From assembly GCF_036231945.1 (NCBI RefSeq), contig NZ_CP109599.1, forward strand, positions 5,421,501 through 5,485,500: DNA of 64,000 nt, in the 5' to 3' direction. Positions 32,350 through 41,377 of the stretch are shown piece by piece. The notes under the pieces were generated by a model. That model did no database searches. It was not told the origin of the DNA and saw nothing but the letters and a program-made list of their open reading frames with translations. Within the stretch, counting starts at the first letter, position 1. Each line of letters begins with the position of its first letter. The stretch is from Streptomyces sp. NBC_01429 (GTDB lineage Bacteria > Actinomycetota > Actinomycetes > Streptomycetales > Streptomycetaceae). The translations under genes and the position numbers were made by a program.

Positions 32350-32388
32350 ATGCGTGCCGTACGCCTTCTGCTTAGCGGGCCGCGCTGA
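32350..32388 (+). CDS. leuS leader peptide (12 aa, three consecutive Leu codons)
   Basis: The peptide MRAVRLLLSGPR is encoded by ATG ... CTT CTG CTT ... TGA. Two of the three leucine codons are CTT, which is rare in such a GC-rich genome, so the ribosome would stall readily when charged tRNA-Leu is short. It is followed by a pause-type helix and a terminator before leuS, the layout of classical attenuation. Leader peptides of this kind have been described for leucine genes in actinobacteria. Confidence 0.75.
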   Translation: MRAVRLLLSGPR

Positions 32389-32457
32389 TCAGTCCCGACG
32401 GATGAGAGATCCGGTCGGAATCGGCGCGGCGGTCCCTCCTGTGTGAGGGGCCTTTTT
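32379..32457 (+). promoter_or_regulatory. leuS attenuator (pause helix plus terminator)
   Basis: GCCGCGC (32379-32385, in the leader peptide end) pairs with GCGCGGC (32424-32430), enclosing CCGAC/GTCGG and GGAT/ATCC. The terminator is GGTCCCTC (32431-32438) with GAGGGGCC (32445-32452) and T5 (32453-32457). The exact alternative fold under leucine starvation is not certain. Confidence 0.7.
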
Positions 32458-32555
32458 CGTTCACCGACGAACGTGGTTCACCGACGAGCACGGTCATTCG
32501 CTGAACGGCACAGCCGAGTCCGCTGGCAGAGACGACCGATGGAGCTTCAGAGAAC

Positions 32556-35438
32556 ATGAGCGAGACCAACCCCGCCGCCGCCGAGCCGGTGGCGCCGCAC
32601 CGCTACACCTCCGCCATGGCCGCCGACATCGAGGCGCGCTGGCAGGGCTTCTGGGACGCCGACGGCACGTACGAGGCACCGAACCCCACGGGTGAGCTGT
32701 CCGGCGACCCCGAGCTGGCGGCGAAGCCCAAGAAATTCATCATGGACATGTTCCCCTACCCGTCCGGCAGCGGGCTCCACGTGGGACATCCGCTGGGCTA
32801 CATCGCCACCGACGTGTTCGCCCGCCACCAGCGCATGACCGGGCACAACGTCCTGCACACCCTCGGCTTCGACGCCTTCGGCCTGCCCGCCGAGCAGTAC
32901 GCGGTCCAGACCGGCACGCATCCCCGGGCCTCCACCGAGGCCAACATGGAGAACATGAAGGTCCAGCTGCGCCGGCTGGGCCTGGGCCACGACAAGCGCC
33001 GCTCCTTCGCGACGATCGACCCGGACTACTACAAGTGGACCCAGTGGATCTTCGTCCAGATCTTCAACTCCTGGTACGACAAGGACGCCGACAAGGCCCG
33101 CCCCATCGACACCCTGGTGGCGCAGTTCGAGAGCGGGGAGCGCGCGACCCCCGACGGGCGCCCCTGGAATGAGCTGAGCGCCGCCGAGCGCGCCGACGTG
33201 TTGGGCGGATACCGGCTGGCGTACGCCTCCGACGCGCCCGTCAACTGGGCCCCCGGCCTCGGCACCGTCCTGGCCAACGAGGAGGTCACCGCCGACGGCC
33301 GCTCCGAGCGCGGCAACTTCCCCGTCTTCAAGGCGAAGCTGCGTCAGTGGAACATGCGCATCACCGCCTACGCGGACCGGCTGATCAACGACCTGGACGC
33401 GCTGGACTGGCCGGAGGCCATCAAGCTCCAGCAGCGCAACTGGATCGGCCGCAGCGAGGGCGCGCGCGTCGACTTCGAGGTCGGTGACGCGGGCGCGATC
33501 ACGGTCTTCACGACGCGTCAGGACACCCTGTTCGGCGCCACGTACATGGTGCTGGCGCCGGAACACGAGCTGGTCGAGTCGATCGTTCCGGCCGCCTGGC
33601 CGGAGGCCACGCACGAGGTGTGGACGGGCGGCCACGCGACCCCCGCCGAGGCCGTCGACGCGTACCGCAAGCAGGCCGCGTCGAAGTCCGACGTCGAGCG
33701 GCAGGCCGAGGCCAAGGACAAGACCGGCGTCTTCACGGGCGCGTACGCGACCAACCCGGTCAGCGGCGAGCCGGTACCGGTCTTCATCGCCGACTACGTA
33801 CTGATGGGGTACGGGACGGGCGCGATCATGGCCGTCCCGGCGCACGACGGCCGCGACTTCGCGTTCGCGCGCGCCTTCGAGCTGCCGATGCGCTGTGTGG
33901 TGGAGCCCTCGGACGGGCGGAGCACGGACCCGTCGACGTGGGACGACGCGTTCTCCTCGTACGACGCGAAGCTGGTCAACTCGGCGTCCGAGGCCGCCGG
34001 CATCTCGCTGGACGGCCTGGGCGTCGTCGAGGCGAAGGCGCTGATCACCGACTGGCTGGCCGGCCGCGGCATCGGTGAGGGCACCGTCAACTTCCGGCTG
34101 CGCGACTGGCTGTTCAGCCGTCAGCGCTACTGGGGCGAGCCCTTCCCGATCGTCTACGACGAGGACGGCACCGCGCACGCGCTGCCCGAGTCGATGCTGC
34201 CGCTGGAGCTGCCGGAGGTCGACGACTACTCGCCGCGCACCTTCGACCCGGACGACGCCGACACGCAGCCGGAGACGCCGCTGTCGCGGAACGCGGACTG
34301 GGTGAACGTCGAGCTGGACCTGGGCCTGGGCGAGGGCGTCAAGCGCTACCGCCGCGAGACCAACACCATGCCGAACTGGGCCGGTTCCTGCTGGTACGAG
34401 CTGCGCTACCTGGACCCGCACAACAGCGAGAAGCTGGTCGACCCGGCCATCGAGCAGTACTGGATGGGCCCGCGCGAGGGGCAGCCGCACGGCGGCGTCG
34501 ACCTGTACGTGGGCGGCGCCGAGCATGCCGTACTGCACCTGCTGTACGCGCGGTTCTGGTCCAAGGTGCTCTTCGACCTGGGACACATCTCCTCGGTCGA
34601 GCCGTTCCACAAGCTGTACAACCAGGGCATGATCCAGGCATTCGTCTACCGCGACAGCCGTGGCATCGCGGTACCGGCGGCCGACGTCGAGGAGCGGGAC
34701 GGCGGCTACTGGTACGGGGGCGAGAAGGTCAGCCGTGTCCTGGGCAAGATGGGCAAGTCCCTGAAGAACGCGGTCACTCCGGACGAGATCTTCGCCGAGT
34801 ACGGCGCGGACACGCTGCGGCTGTACGAGATGGCGATGGGCCCGCTGGACGTCTCGCGGCCGTGGGACACCCGCGCCGTGGTCGGCCAGTACCGGCTGCT
34901 CCAGCGGCTGTGGCGCAATGTGATCGACGAGGCGACCGGCGAGGTCACCGTCGCGGACGCCGAGCCGGACGAGGAGACGCTGCGCGCGCTGCACAAGGCG
35001 ATCGACGGAGTCGGGCACGACATGACGGCGCTGCGCTTCAACACGGCCATCGCCAAGGTCACCGAGCTGAACAACCAGCTGACCAAGACGGGCGGTCCGC
35101 TCGCTCGGTCGGTCGCCGAGCCGCTGGTGCTGCTGATCGCGCCGCTGGCCCCGCACATCGCCGAGGAGCTGTGGCGCAGGCTGGGCCACACCGAATCGGT
35201 CGTGCACCAGGACTTCCCGGTCGCGGACCCGGCGTACGTCGTGGACGAGACCGTGACCTGTGTGGTGCAGGTCAAGGGCAAGGTCAAGGCCCGGCTGGAG
35301 GTCTCCCCGTCGATCACGGACGAGGAGCTGGAGGCGCTGGCGCTGGGTGACGCGGGTGTGGTCGCTGCGCTGGGCGGTGCGGGGATCCGGAAGGTGATCG
35401 TGCGGGCGCCGAAGCTGGTGAACATCGTTCCGGCGTAG
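32556..35438 (+). CDS. leuS: Leucyl-tRNA synthetase
   Basis: It attaches leucine to tRNA-Leu. The 960-residue product has the class I HIGH motif as GLHVGHP near residue 74 (after MDMFPYPSGSG) and the KMSKS motif as KMGKSLKN near 731. The CP1 editing domain lies between (TLFGATYMVLAPEHEL, GTGAIMAVPAHDGRDFAF). The anticodon-binding region and a C-terminal domain follow (PHIAEELWRRLGH, VVQVKGKVKARLEV). The start is ATG 32556 (MSETNPAAAEPVAPHRY). Expression is probably set by the leucine attenuator directly upstream. Length is in the usual actinobacterial range. Confidence 0.97.
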   Translation: MSETNPAAAEPVAPHRYTSAMAADIEARWQGFWDADGTYEAPNPTGELSGDPELAAKPKKFIMDMFPYPSGSGLHVGHPLGYIATDVFARHQRMTGHNVLHTLGFDAFGLPAEQYAVQTGTHPRASTEANMENMKVQLRRLGLGHDKRRSFATIDPDYYKWTQWIFVQIFNSWYDKDADKARPIDTLVAQFESGERATPDGRPWNELSAAERADVLGGYRLAYASDAPVNWAPGLGTVLANEEVTADGRSERGNFPVFKAKLRQWNMRITAYADRLINDLDALDWPEAIKLQQRNWIGRSEGARVDFEVGDAGAITVFTTRQDTLFGATYMVLAPEHELVESIVPAAWPEATHEVWTGGHATPAEAVDAYRKQAASKSDVERQAEAKDKTGVFTGAYATNPVSGEPVPVFIADYVLMGYGTGAIMAVPAHDGRDFAFARAFELPMRCVVEPSDGRSTDPSTWDDAFSSYDAKLVNSASEAAGISLDGLGVVEAKALITDWLAGRGIGEGTVNFRLRDWLFSRQRYWGEPFPIVYDEDGTAHALPESMLPLELPEVDDYSPRTFDPDDADTQPETPLSRNADWVNVELDLGLGEGVKRYRRETNTMPNWAGSCWYELRYLDPHNSEKLVDPAIEQYWMGPREGQPHGGVDLYVGGAEHAVLHLLYARFWSKVLFDLGHISSVEPFHKLYNQGMIQAFVYRDSRGIAVPAADVEERDGGYWYGGEKVSRVLGKMGKSLKNAVTPDEIFAEYGADTLRLYEMAMGPLDVSRPWDTRAVVGQYRLLQRLWRNVIDEATGEVTVADAEPDEETLRALHKAIDGVGHDMTALRFNTAIAKVTELNNQLTKTGGPLARSVAEPLVLLIAPLAPHIAEELWRRLGHTESVVHQDFPVADPAYVVDETVTCVVQVKGKVKARLEVSPSITDEELEALALGDAGVVAALGGAGIRKVIVRAPKLVNIVPA

Positions 35439-35623
35439 CGGGGACCGGGGGCCTGTGGGCTCTCCGGCACCCTGTGTGGGCTCTCCGGCACAGGGCTTTC
35501 CCCTACGGGCAGGTTGGGGGTTCCGACGGGACCCACGGCCTGCCCGTTCGGTTTACGGTGGAGGGAGCGACTGGGGCCCTGCCACGGCCGCCGCAGGACC
35601 TGACCGACGGAGAAGGGGCGTCC

Positions 35624-36397
35624 ATGCAAGCCGCGATCACGATCATCACGCTTCTCTTCGTCGTGTTCATGGCGCTGGGGGTGTACGCGGGCGTCAAGGC
35701 GATCGGCGCCGCCAAGCGCGGTGTGGACCGGACGATCAACCAGGCGCGCCGCACGGTGGAGGACACCACGCTGCGGGCGAGAAGCTTCGGGCAGGTGGGG
35801 ATGGGCGCCGAGCTGGCTCAGCTCCGGCTCAGGCTGCGCACCTCGATGCGGGCCACGCAGGACGCGCTGGAGGCGGCGGTCGGCGAGGACGCCTCGCTGT
35901 CGGAGTCGATAGGTCTGTTCCGGCGGCTGAGCGCGCACGGCCGTGAGCTGGACGACGAGCTGCGGCACCTGGAGCGGGACCCGGACCGGACCATGGTCTC
36001 CCAGCGGCTCGCCGAGCTGCGCGAGCGCACCGACCGGATCACGCGCTCGGCGGATTCACTGCGCTGGGCGGCGCGGGACCGGGCGCGGAAGTTCGCGGAG
36101 GACGACCTGTCGTCGCTCAGCTCGGAGATCGACCTGGAGTCGGGCGCGCTGCGGCACTGGTCGCAGGAGTCCGAGCCGGGTCAGGGAGAGGGACGGGGAC
36201 AGAGCCAGAGTCAGGGCCAGGGGGCGGAGCGGCCGGGCAGGCCGTCGGAGCCGCGACGGGCGACCGGAGCCGAGTGGGGCGCGCCGGCCGCCGCCGAGGC
36301 GGGGGACCGGGCCCTGGACCCGCCCACCCGGCGGTGGACCACGTACCCCTGGCAGAAGCCGAACAGGCAGCAGCCCAGGCCGGAGACGACGAACTGA
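35624..36397 (+). CDS. Membrane-anchored coiled-coil hypothetical protein
   Basis: The 257-residue product begins with one membrane span (AAITIITLLFVVFMALGVYAGV) and continues as a long charged helical region, about residues 30-170 (RLRLRTSMRATQDALEAAVG, RELDDELRHLERDPD, RLAELRERTDRITRSADSLRWAARDRARKF) with coiled-coil character. The last 70 residues are a Gln/Gly/Pro-rich disordered tail. GGAGAAGGGG before ATG 35624 decides the start; the upstream open frame lies in the leuS-downstream spacer. I do not recognise the family beyond a conserved Streptomyces protein next to leuS; a scaffold role is a guess. Confidence 0.7.
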   Translation: MQAAITIITLLFVVFMALGVYAGVKAIGAAKRGVDRTINQARRTVEDTTLRARSFGQVGMGAELAQLRLRLRTSMRATQDALEAAVGEDASLSESIGLFRRLSAHGRELDDELRHLERDPDRTMVSQRLAELRERTDRITRSADSLRWAARDRARKFAEDDLSSLSSEIDLESGALRHWSQESEPGQGEGRGQSQSQGQGAERPGRPSEPRRATGAEWGAPAAAEAGDRALDPPTRRWTTYPWQKPNRQQPRPETTN

Positions 36398-36593
36398 CAC
36401 CGTGGGTGAACCGGCGCTACGGATGATCCGGATGACGGGGATGAACTGACACCGAGGACGACGTGACGCCGCGGACGCGCCTGCGGCGCCGGGCGTGATA
36501 CCGACACCGGGTGTGGACCGGCGGTGAGGGCGTGCGCGAGCTGGGATCGATCTTTGGGACGGGGGCGGGCTGCCGGGTGGCGACGCCGACGGG

Positions 36594-36599
36594 TAACCT
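36594..36599 (+). promoter_or_regulatory. Leaderless-type -10 element of the degV gene
   Basis: TAACCT ends seven bases before ATG 36607. Confidence 0.45.
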
Positions 36600-36606
36600 C
36601 CGGCTC

Positions 36607-37452
36607 ATGTCCCGCCATGTCGCGATCATCACCGATTCCACGGCCTACCTGCCGCCCCAGGCGATGGAACGGCACGGCATCACATCGGTACCGCTGACGG
36701 TCGTGCTCGGTGACCGCGCCTTCGAGGAGGGCACCGAGATCTCGGCCCGCTCGCTGGCCCTCGCGCTCCAGAAGCGACGTTCGGTGACCACGTCACGACC
36801 GAGTCCCGAGGTCTTCGCCGCCGCGTACCGCGAAGCGGCCGAGGCCGGCGCGACCGCGATCGTCTCGCTGCATCTGTCGGCGGAGTTCTCCGGGACGTAC
36901 GACGCCGCCGTGCTGGCCGCGAAGGACGCTCCCGTGCCGGTACGGGTGGTGGACACCGGGATGGTGGCGATGGCGCTTGGGTTCTGCGCGCTGGCCGCCG
37001 CCGAGGTGGTGGAGGGGGACGGCACGCCGGACGAGGCGGTGGCCGCCGCCGAGAAGCGGGCCGCCGGCACATCCGCGTATTTCTATGTCGACACCTTGGA
37101 CTATCTGCGCAGGGGCGGCCGTATCGGTACCGCCCAGGCGCTGTTGGGATCGGCGCTGGCAGTGAAGCCGCTGCTGCAACTGGACGGCGGGCGCATCGAG
37201 CTGCTGGAGAAGGTGCGTACGGCTTCGAAGGCCGTCGCGCGGCTGGAGGAGATCGTCGCCGAGCGCGCCGGTACCAGCCCGGTGGACATCGCGGTGCACC
37301 ACTTGGCGGCCCCGGACCGGGCCACGGCGCTCGCCGAGCGACTGCGTGAGCGGGTGCCCGGCCTGGGGGACCTGCACCTGAGCGAGGTGGGGGCGGTGAT
37401 CGGCGCTCACACGGGGCCGGGGCTCCTGGGGGCCGTGATCTCGCCGCGCTGA
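36607..37452 (+). CDS. DegV family fatty-acid-binding protein
   Basis: DegV/FakB proteins bind a fatty acid and present it to a kinase. The 281-residue product begins MSRHVAIITDSTAYLPPQAMERHGITSVPL, the DegV start, and shows TSRPSPEVF, VSLHLSAEFSGTYDAAVLAA and VVDTGMVAMALGF, then YVDTLDYLRRGGRIGTAQALLGSALAVKPLL, all typical of the fold. ATG 36607 follows a -10 element by seven bases, indicating a leaderless mRNA; the longer upstream frame is not conserved. No fatty-acid kinase gene is nearby. It precedes comEA-comEC. Confidence 0.93.
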   Translation: MSRHVAIITDSTAYLPPQAMERHGITSVPLTVVLGDRAFEEGTEISARSLALALQKRRSVTTSRPSPEVFAAAYREAAEAGATAIVSLHLSAEFSGTYDAAVLAAKDAPVPVRVVDTGMVAMALGFCALAAAEVVEGDGTPDEAVAAAEKRAAGTSAYFYVDTLDYLRRGGRIGTAQALLGSALAVKPLLQLDGGRIELLEKVRTASKAVARLEEIVAERAGTSPVDIAVHHLAAPDRATALAERLRERVPGLGDLHLSEVGAVIGAHTGPGLLGAVISPR

Positions 37453-37555
37453 CCCGGCGGCCCGCCAAGCCGCCCGATCGGGTGGCCGAGTTATCCACAA
37501 CCGACGTGTTTTCCACGGAATGTGGGCCCGCTCGGCGGAGATGGGTGGATGTGCC

Positions 37556-37561
37556 TACCGT
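37556..37561 (+). promoter_or_regulatory. Leaderless-type -10 element of comEA
   Basis: TACCGT ends eight bases before ATG 37570. Confidence 0.4.
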
Positions 37562-37569
37562 CTGGTGGC

Positions 37570-38739
37570 ATGGCACTTCGCACACGCTCCGTAACCAGTG
37601 GTCCGGGCCGGGCGCCCGGCTCCGACGGCCGTGCCCGTCATGGCCGAGCCCGCCGTGACCGGTCCCTCCTCGGTCGCGTACGCACCCGCCGGGCGCCGAC
37701 GCCGTCCCGCGCGGAAGGCTCCGGCGGCTCGTCTTCCGGGGTGGCTCCGGGTCCGGACCCAGGTCCGACCCCGGGTTCGGCCCCCGGTCCGGACCCGGCG
37801 CGGGTCCCGCCTCCCGCGCCTGCTCCGCCCGCCGCCTCGCCTCTGTCTCCGCCGTCTCCGGCGGAGGCACGGCGGCGGGCGGAGGCTCTCTTCGCCGGCG
37901 CCGCGGTCAAGGAGCCCGAGCAGGACGAGCGGGTGGGCGGTGTCCCGGCCGAGGCCCGGGGGGAGGCCCGGGGGCGCGGGTGGGCGGTGGCCTCGGCGCT
38001 GCGTGATCGGCTGCCGATGTGGGTCCAGCTCAGATGCGGCCTTGAGCCGAAGACGCTCGGTGCGCTGGCGGTGGTGCTGGTCGTGGCGGCGATGCTCGCC
38101 GCCCAGCACTTCTGGAGTGCCAGGCCGCAGTCCGTGAGCGCACCGGAGACGGTCGGCGCCGCGGTCCCGGCGTCCGGTGTCCCTTCGCGGCCCGTACCGG
38201 AAGGACCCGGGCCGCTCGCGCTGCCGCCGCCGCCGCAGCAGCAGCAGACGGCCGGGCCATCGGCGGAGGCGGCCCGGGTCGTGGTGGACGTCGGCGGCGA
38301 GGTGCGGCGGCCCGGGGTGCTGCGGCTGCCGCCGGGCTCGCGGGTCGCCGACGCCCTGCACGCGGCGGGCGGAGCCAAGCCCGGCACGGACCTGACCTGG
38401 CTGAACCGGGCGCGGGTGCTGGTGGACGGGGAACAACTGGTCGTGGACGGCCAGGCGCCGTCCGACCCGGCCCCGGCCGGTGCGGGCGGCGGCGCCGTGG
38501 GTGCCGGCGGGATGGTGGGAGCGGCCGGGGGCGGGGACGCGGCCGGGGGACCGCTGAGCCTCAACACGGCCACGCTGGAGCAGTTCGACACGCTCCCCGG
38601 CGTCGGCCCCGTCCTGGCCCAGCGCATCGTCGACTACCGCACCCAGCACGGCGGCTTCCGGTCCGTGGACGAACTACGCGAGGTCAGCGGCATCGGCGAC
38701 CGCAGATTCGCCGATCTCCAGCCTCTGGTGAGGCCATGA
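37570..38739 (+). CDS. comEA: ComEA family DNA-binding protein
   Basis: In competent bacteria ComEA binds incoming DNA outside the membrane. The 389-residue product has a long Pro/Arg-rich N-terminus, one membrane span (TLGALAVVLVVAAMLAAQHF, about 160-180), a SLBB domain (VVVDVGGEVRRPGVLRLPPGSRVADALHAAGG, about 237-300) and a C-terminal helix-hairpin-helix pair (LNTATLEQFDTLPGVGPVLAQRIVDYR ... GIGDRRFADLQPLV, split over 330-388). The N-terminal part is far longer than in Bacillus. It overlaps comEC by four bases (ATGA). Natural competence is not established in Streptomyces, so its present role is open. Confidence 0.88.
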   Translation: MALRTRSVTSGPGRAPGSDGRARHGRARRDRSLLGRVRTRRAPTPSRAEGSGGSSSGVAPGPDPGPTPGSAPGPDPARVPPPAPAPPAASPLSPPSPAEARRRAEALFAGAAVKEPEQDERVGGVPAEARGEARGRGWAVASALRDRLPMWVQLRCGLEPKTLGALAVVLVVAAMLAAQHFWSARPQSVSAPETVGAAVPASGVPSRPVPEGPGPLALPPPPQQQQTAGPSAEAARVVVDVGGEVRRPGVLRLPPGSRVADALHAAGGAKPGTDLTWLNRARVLVDGEQLVVDGQAPSDPAPAGAGGGAVGAGGMVGAAGGGDAAGGPLSLNTATLEQFDTLPGVGPVLAQRIVDYRTQHGGFRSVDELREVSGIGDRRFADLQPLVRP

Positions 38740-41222
38740 CACGGCCCGCCGTCCACGCGGCGGCCGGCCACCGCCTCGGATCGTCCAACCCCCGCCAGGA
38801 AGGCCCGGCCGACCTCCGGCTCATCCCGCTCGCCCTGGCCGCGTGGGGCGCGGCGGCTCTGGCCCTGGGCGCCCCGGGGCGCTGGACCGTCGCCGGTGTG
38901 CTGCTCTGCGCGGCGGGCGCGGGGCTGCTCCTGGCCCGGTCGGGGGCCGCGCGCGGCCCCCGACCGGGCAGGGTGGCCGCCGCCGGAGCGTTGCTGTGCG
39001 CGGCGGCCGGAGCGGCCTCCGCCGGACTGCACGGCGCGGATCTGCGCCGGGGGCCGGTCCCCGTGCTGGCGGAGCGGTACGCCCGGGTCACCGCCGAGGT
39101 GAGCGTCACCTCCGATCCCCGGCCCACGCGCCCCAGAGCGCGCGGCGACCGGCCGGCCGAGGCGGGCTTCGTGATCGACGCGGACCTCGTGCGGGTGATG
39201 CCGTCCGACGGCCGGAGCGCCACCGTCCGTACTCCCGTCCTGCTGATCGTCGCTCCCGGTGCGGACGCCGACCGCTGGCAGCGGCTGCTGCCCTCCACCC
39301 GGCTGGCGCTGGCCGGACGGCTCTCACCGCCGTCGTACGCGGACGACCGCTACGCCGCCGCGCTCCGCGTCGAGGGAAAGGGGCCGCCGAGGATCACCGG
39401 CCCGCCGACCCGGGTCCAGCGCACCGCAGGGGTGTTGCGGGCCGGGCTGCGCGAGGCGACGGAGGGTCTGCCGCCCGATGCGCGCGCCCTGCTGCCTGGA
39501 CTGGTCGTCGGCGACACCTCGCGGGTGGAGCCCGAACTGCACGGGGCGTTCGCGGCGACCGATCTGCTGCACCTGATGGCGGTCTCCGGCAGCAACCTGA
39601 CCATCGTGCTGGCTCTGCTGATCGGGCCGCCCGGCCTGGCCGGGCGAGCCGAACGGCGCGGCCTCGCACCGCGCCTGGGGATCTCGCTGCGCACGACGGC
39701 GCTGCTGGGCGGGGCGCTCACTCTCGCGTTCGTGGTCGTCTGCCGCCCCGAGGCCAGTGTGCTGCGGGCCGCCGCCTGCGGGCTGATCACCCTGCTCGCC
39801 ATCGGCACGGGCCGCCGCAGGACACTGCTGCCCGCGCTGGCCGCCGCCGTCCTGCTGCTGGTGCTGTACGACCCCTGGCTGGCCCGCAGTTACGGATTCC
39901 TCCTCTCCGTCCTGGCCACCGGCGCCCTGCTCACCATCGGGCCCCGGTGGAGCGCCGCCCTGATCCGGCGCGGGGTGCCGCCGAGGCTCGCCGAGGTGCT
40001 GGCCGCCGCCGGTGCGGCGCAGGCCGTGTGCGCGCCCGTGGTCGCCGTGTTCGCGGCCAGGGTCGGGCTGGTGGCCGTCCCGTGCAACCTCCTCGCCGAG
40101 CTGGCGGTCGCTCCCGCCACCGTCCTCGGCTTCGCCGCGCTCGCCGTCGCGCCTCTGGCGATGCCCGTGGCCGAGGTACTGGCCCGGGTCGCGGGCTGGC
40201 CCGCCGGCTGGATCGGATCCGTGGCCAGGGGCGGCGCCGCCCTGCCCGGCGCGGAGATCACCTGGCCGGGCGGCTGGTGGGGCGGGCTGCTGCTCGCCGT
40301 GGTGACCGCGCTCGTCCTGCTTGCCGCGCGGAGGATCGCCCGCCGTCCCTGGACGGCCGCCGGGTGCGCCGTGCTGTTGCTGCTCGCGGTGGTGCGGCCC
40401 GCGCCGATCGGCCGGATCGTCAGCGGCTGGCCGCCGCCCGGCTGGTCGCTCGCGATGTGCGACGTCGGCCAGGGCGACGCCACCGTGCTCGCGGCGGGCG
40501 ACGGCACGGCCGTCGTCGTGGACGCCGGTCCCGATCCCGGGCCCGCCGACCGCTGTCTGCGCGACCTCGGCGTCACGCGCGTGCCGTTGCTGCTGATCAC
40601 CCACTTCCACGCCGACCATGTCGCGGGGCTGCCCGGTGTGCTGCGCGGCAGATCGGTCGGCGTGATCCAGACGACGGCCTTCGAGGAGCCACCGGATCAG
40701 GCCGCGTTCGTCCGCGCGGCGGCGGCCGGCGCGCGGGTGCCGGTCGTCAGGGCGGAGCCGGGGGAGCGGCGCCGCAGTGGGCCGCTCAGCTGGTGGGTCC
40801 TGTGGCCGGGGCCCGGGACGGGGCCGGCCGCCGGGCCGAACGACTCCAGCGTCGCCCTGCTCGTACGGATCTCCCGGGGCCCGACGGCGCTGCTCCTCGG
40901 CGATCTGGAGCCGCCCGCGCAGCGCGGCCTGCTGCGCGCGTACCCGGCGCTGCCGCCGGTCGACGTCCTCAAGGTCGCCCACCACGGCTCCCGTCACCAG
41001 CACCCGGCGCTGCTGAGCGCCGTACGCCCCCGGCTCGCCCTGATCTCCGCCGGGCGGGACAACACGTACGGCCATCCCTCGCCCGTCACGGTCGGCGCGC
41101 TGCGGGCCGGGGGAGCCGCGGTGCTGCGGACGGACACGGACGGGCCGATCGCGGTGGTGGGAGCGGGGGCCGGTCTGCGGGCGGTGCCGCGCGACGCGGG
41201 GACCCCGGCGGCGGGTCCGTAA
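38736..41222 (+). CDS. comEC: ComEC/Rec2 family DNA-transport-type membrane protein
   Basis: The family forms the channel for single-stranded DNA uptake. The 828-residue product has an N-terminal region with OB-like and membrane segments, the competence domain (ALLPGLVVGDTSRVEPELHGAFAATDLLHLMAVSGSN split around residues 250-290) with many further membrane spans, and a C-terminal metallo-beta-lactamase-like domain from about 570. That domain has LITHFHADHVAGLPG near 622, so its metal-binding motif is intact, and KVAHHGSRHQ. The start overlaps the comEA stop (ATGA). Both proteins are intact, so the pair is probably functional. Confidence 0.9.
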   Translation: MTRPAVHAAAGHRLGSSNPRQEGPADLRLIPLALAAWGAAALALGAPGRWTVAGVLLCAAGAGLLLARSGAARGPRPGRVAAAGALLCAAAGAASAGLHGADLRRGPVPVLAERYARVTAEVSVTSDPRPTRPRARGDRPAEAGFVIDADLVRVMPSDGRSATVRTPVLLIVAPGADADRWQRLLPSTRLALAGRLSPPSYADDRYAAALRVEGKGPPRITGPPTRVQRTAGVLRAGLREATEGLPPDARALLPGLVVGDTSRVEPELHGAFAATDLLHLMAVSGSNLTIVLALLIGPPGLAGRAERRGLAPRLGISLRTTALLGGALTLAFVVVCRPEASVLRAAACGLITLLAIGTGRRRTLLPALAAAVLLLVLYDPWLARSYGFLLSVLATGALLTIGPRWSAALIRRGVPPRLAEVLAAAGAAQAVCAPVVAVFAARVGLVAVPCNLLAELAVAPATVLGFAALAVAPLAMPVAEVLARVAGWPAGWIGSVARGGAALPGAEITWPGGWWGGLLLAVVTALVLLAARRIARRPWTAAGCAVLLLLAVVRPAPIGRIVSGWPPPGWSLAMCDVGQGDATVLAAGDGTAVVVDAGPDPGPADRCLRDLGVTRVPLLLITHFHADHVAGLPGVLRGRSVGVIQTTAFEEPPDQAAFVRAAAAGARVPVVRAEPGERRRSGPLSWWVLWPGPGTGPAAGPNDSSVALLVRISRGPTALLLGDLEPPAQRGLLRAYPALPPVDVLKVAHHGSRHQHPALLSAVRPRLALISAGRDNTYGHPSPVTVGALRAGGAAVLRTDTDGPIAVVGAGAGLRAVPRDAGTPAAGP

Positions 41223-41377
41223 CGGCATGTAACAGAAGGTCCAAAACCTCTCGGTTTGTTTGCCCCGAACGCCACAAGGGTGATCGAATGCCTTTTCGTT
41301 ATGGGCTGCCGCCGCGACGAGGACGTCGCTCGCCTGCGCGGCCCCGCAGAGCCCGACCGCACAGGGGTACGCACACC

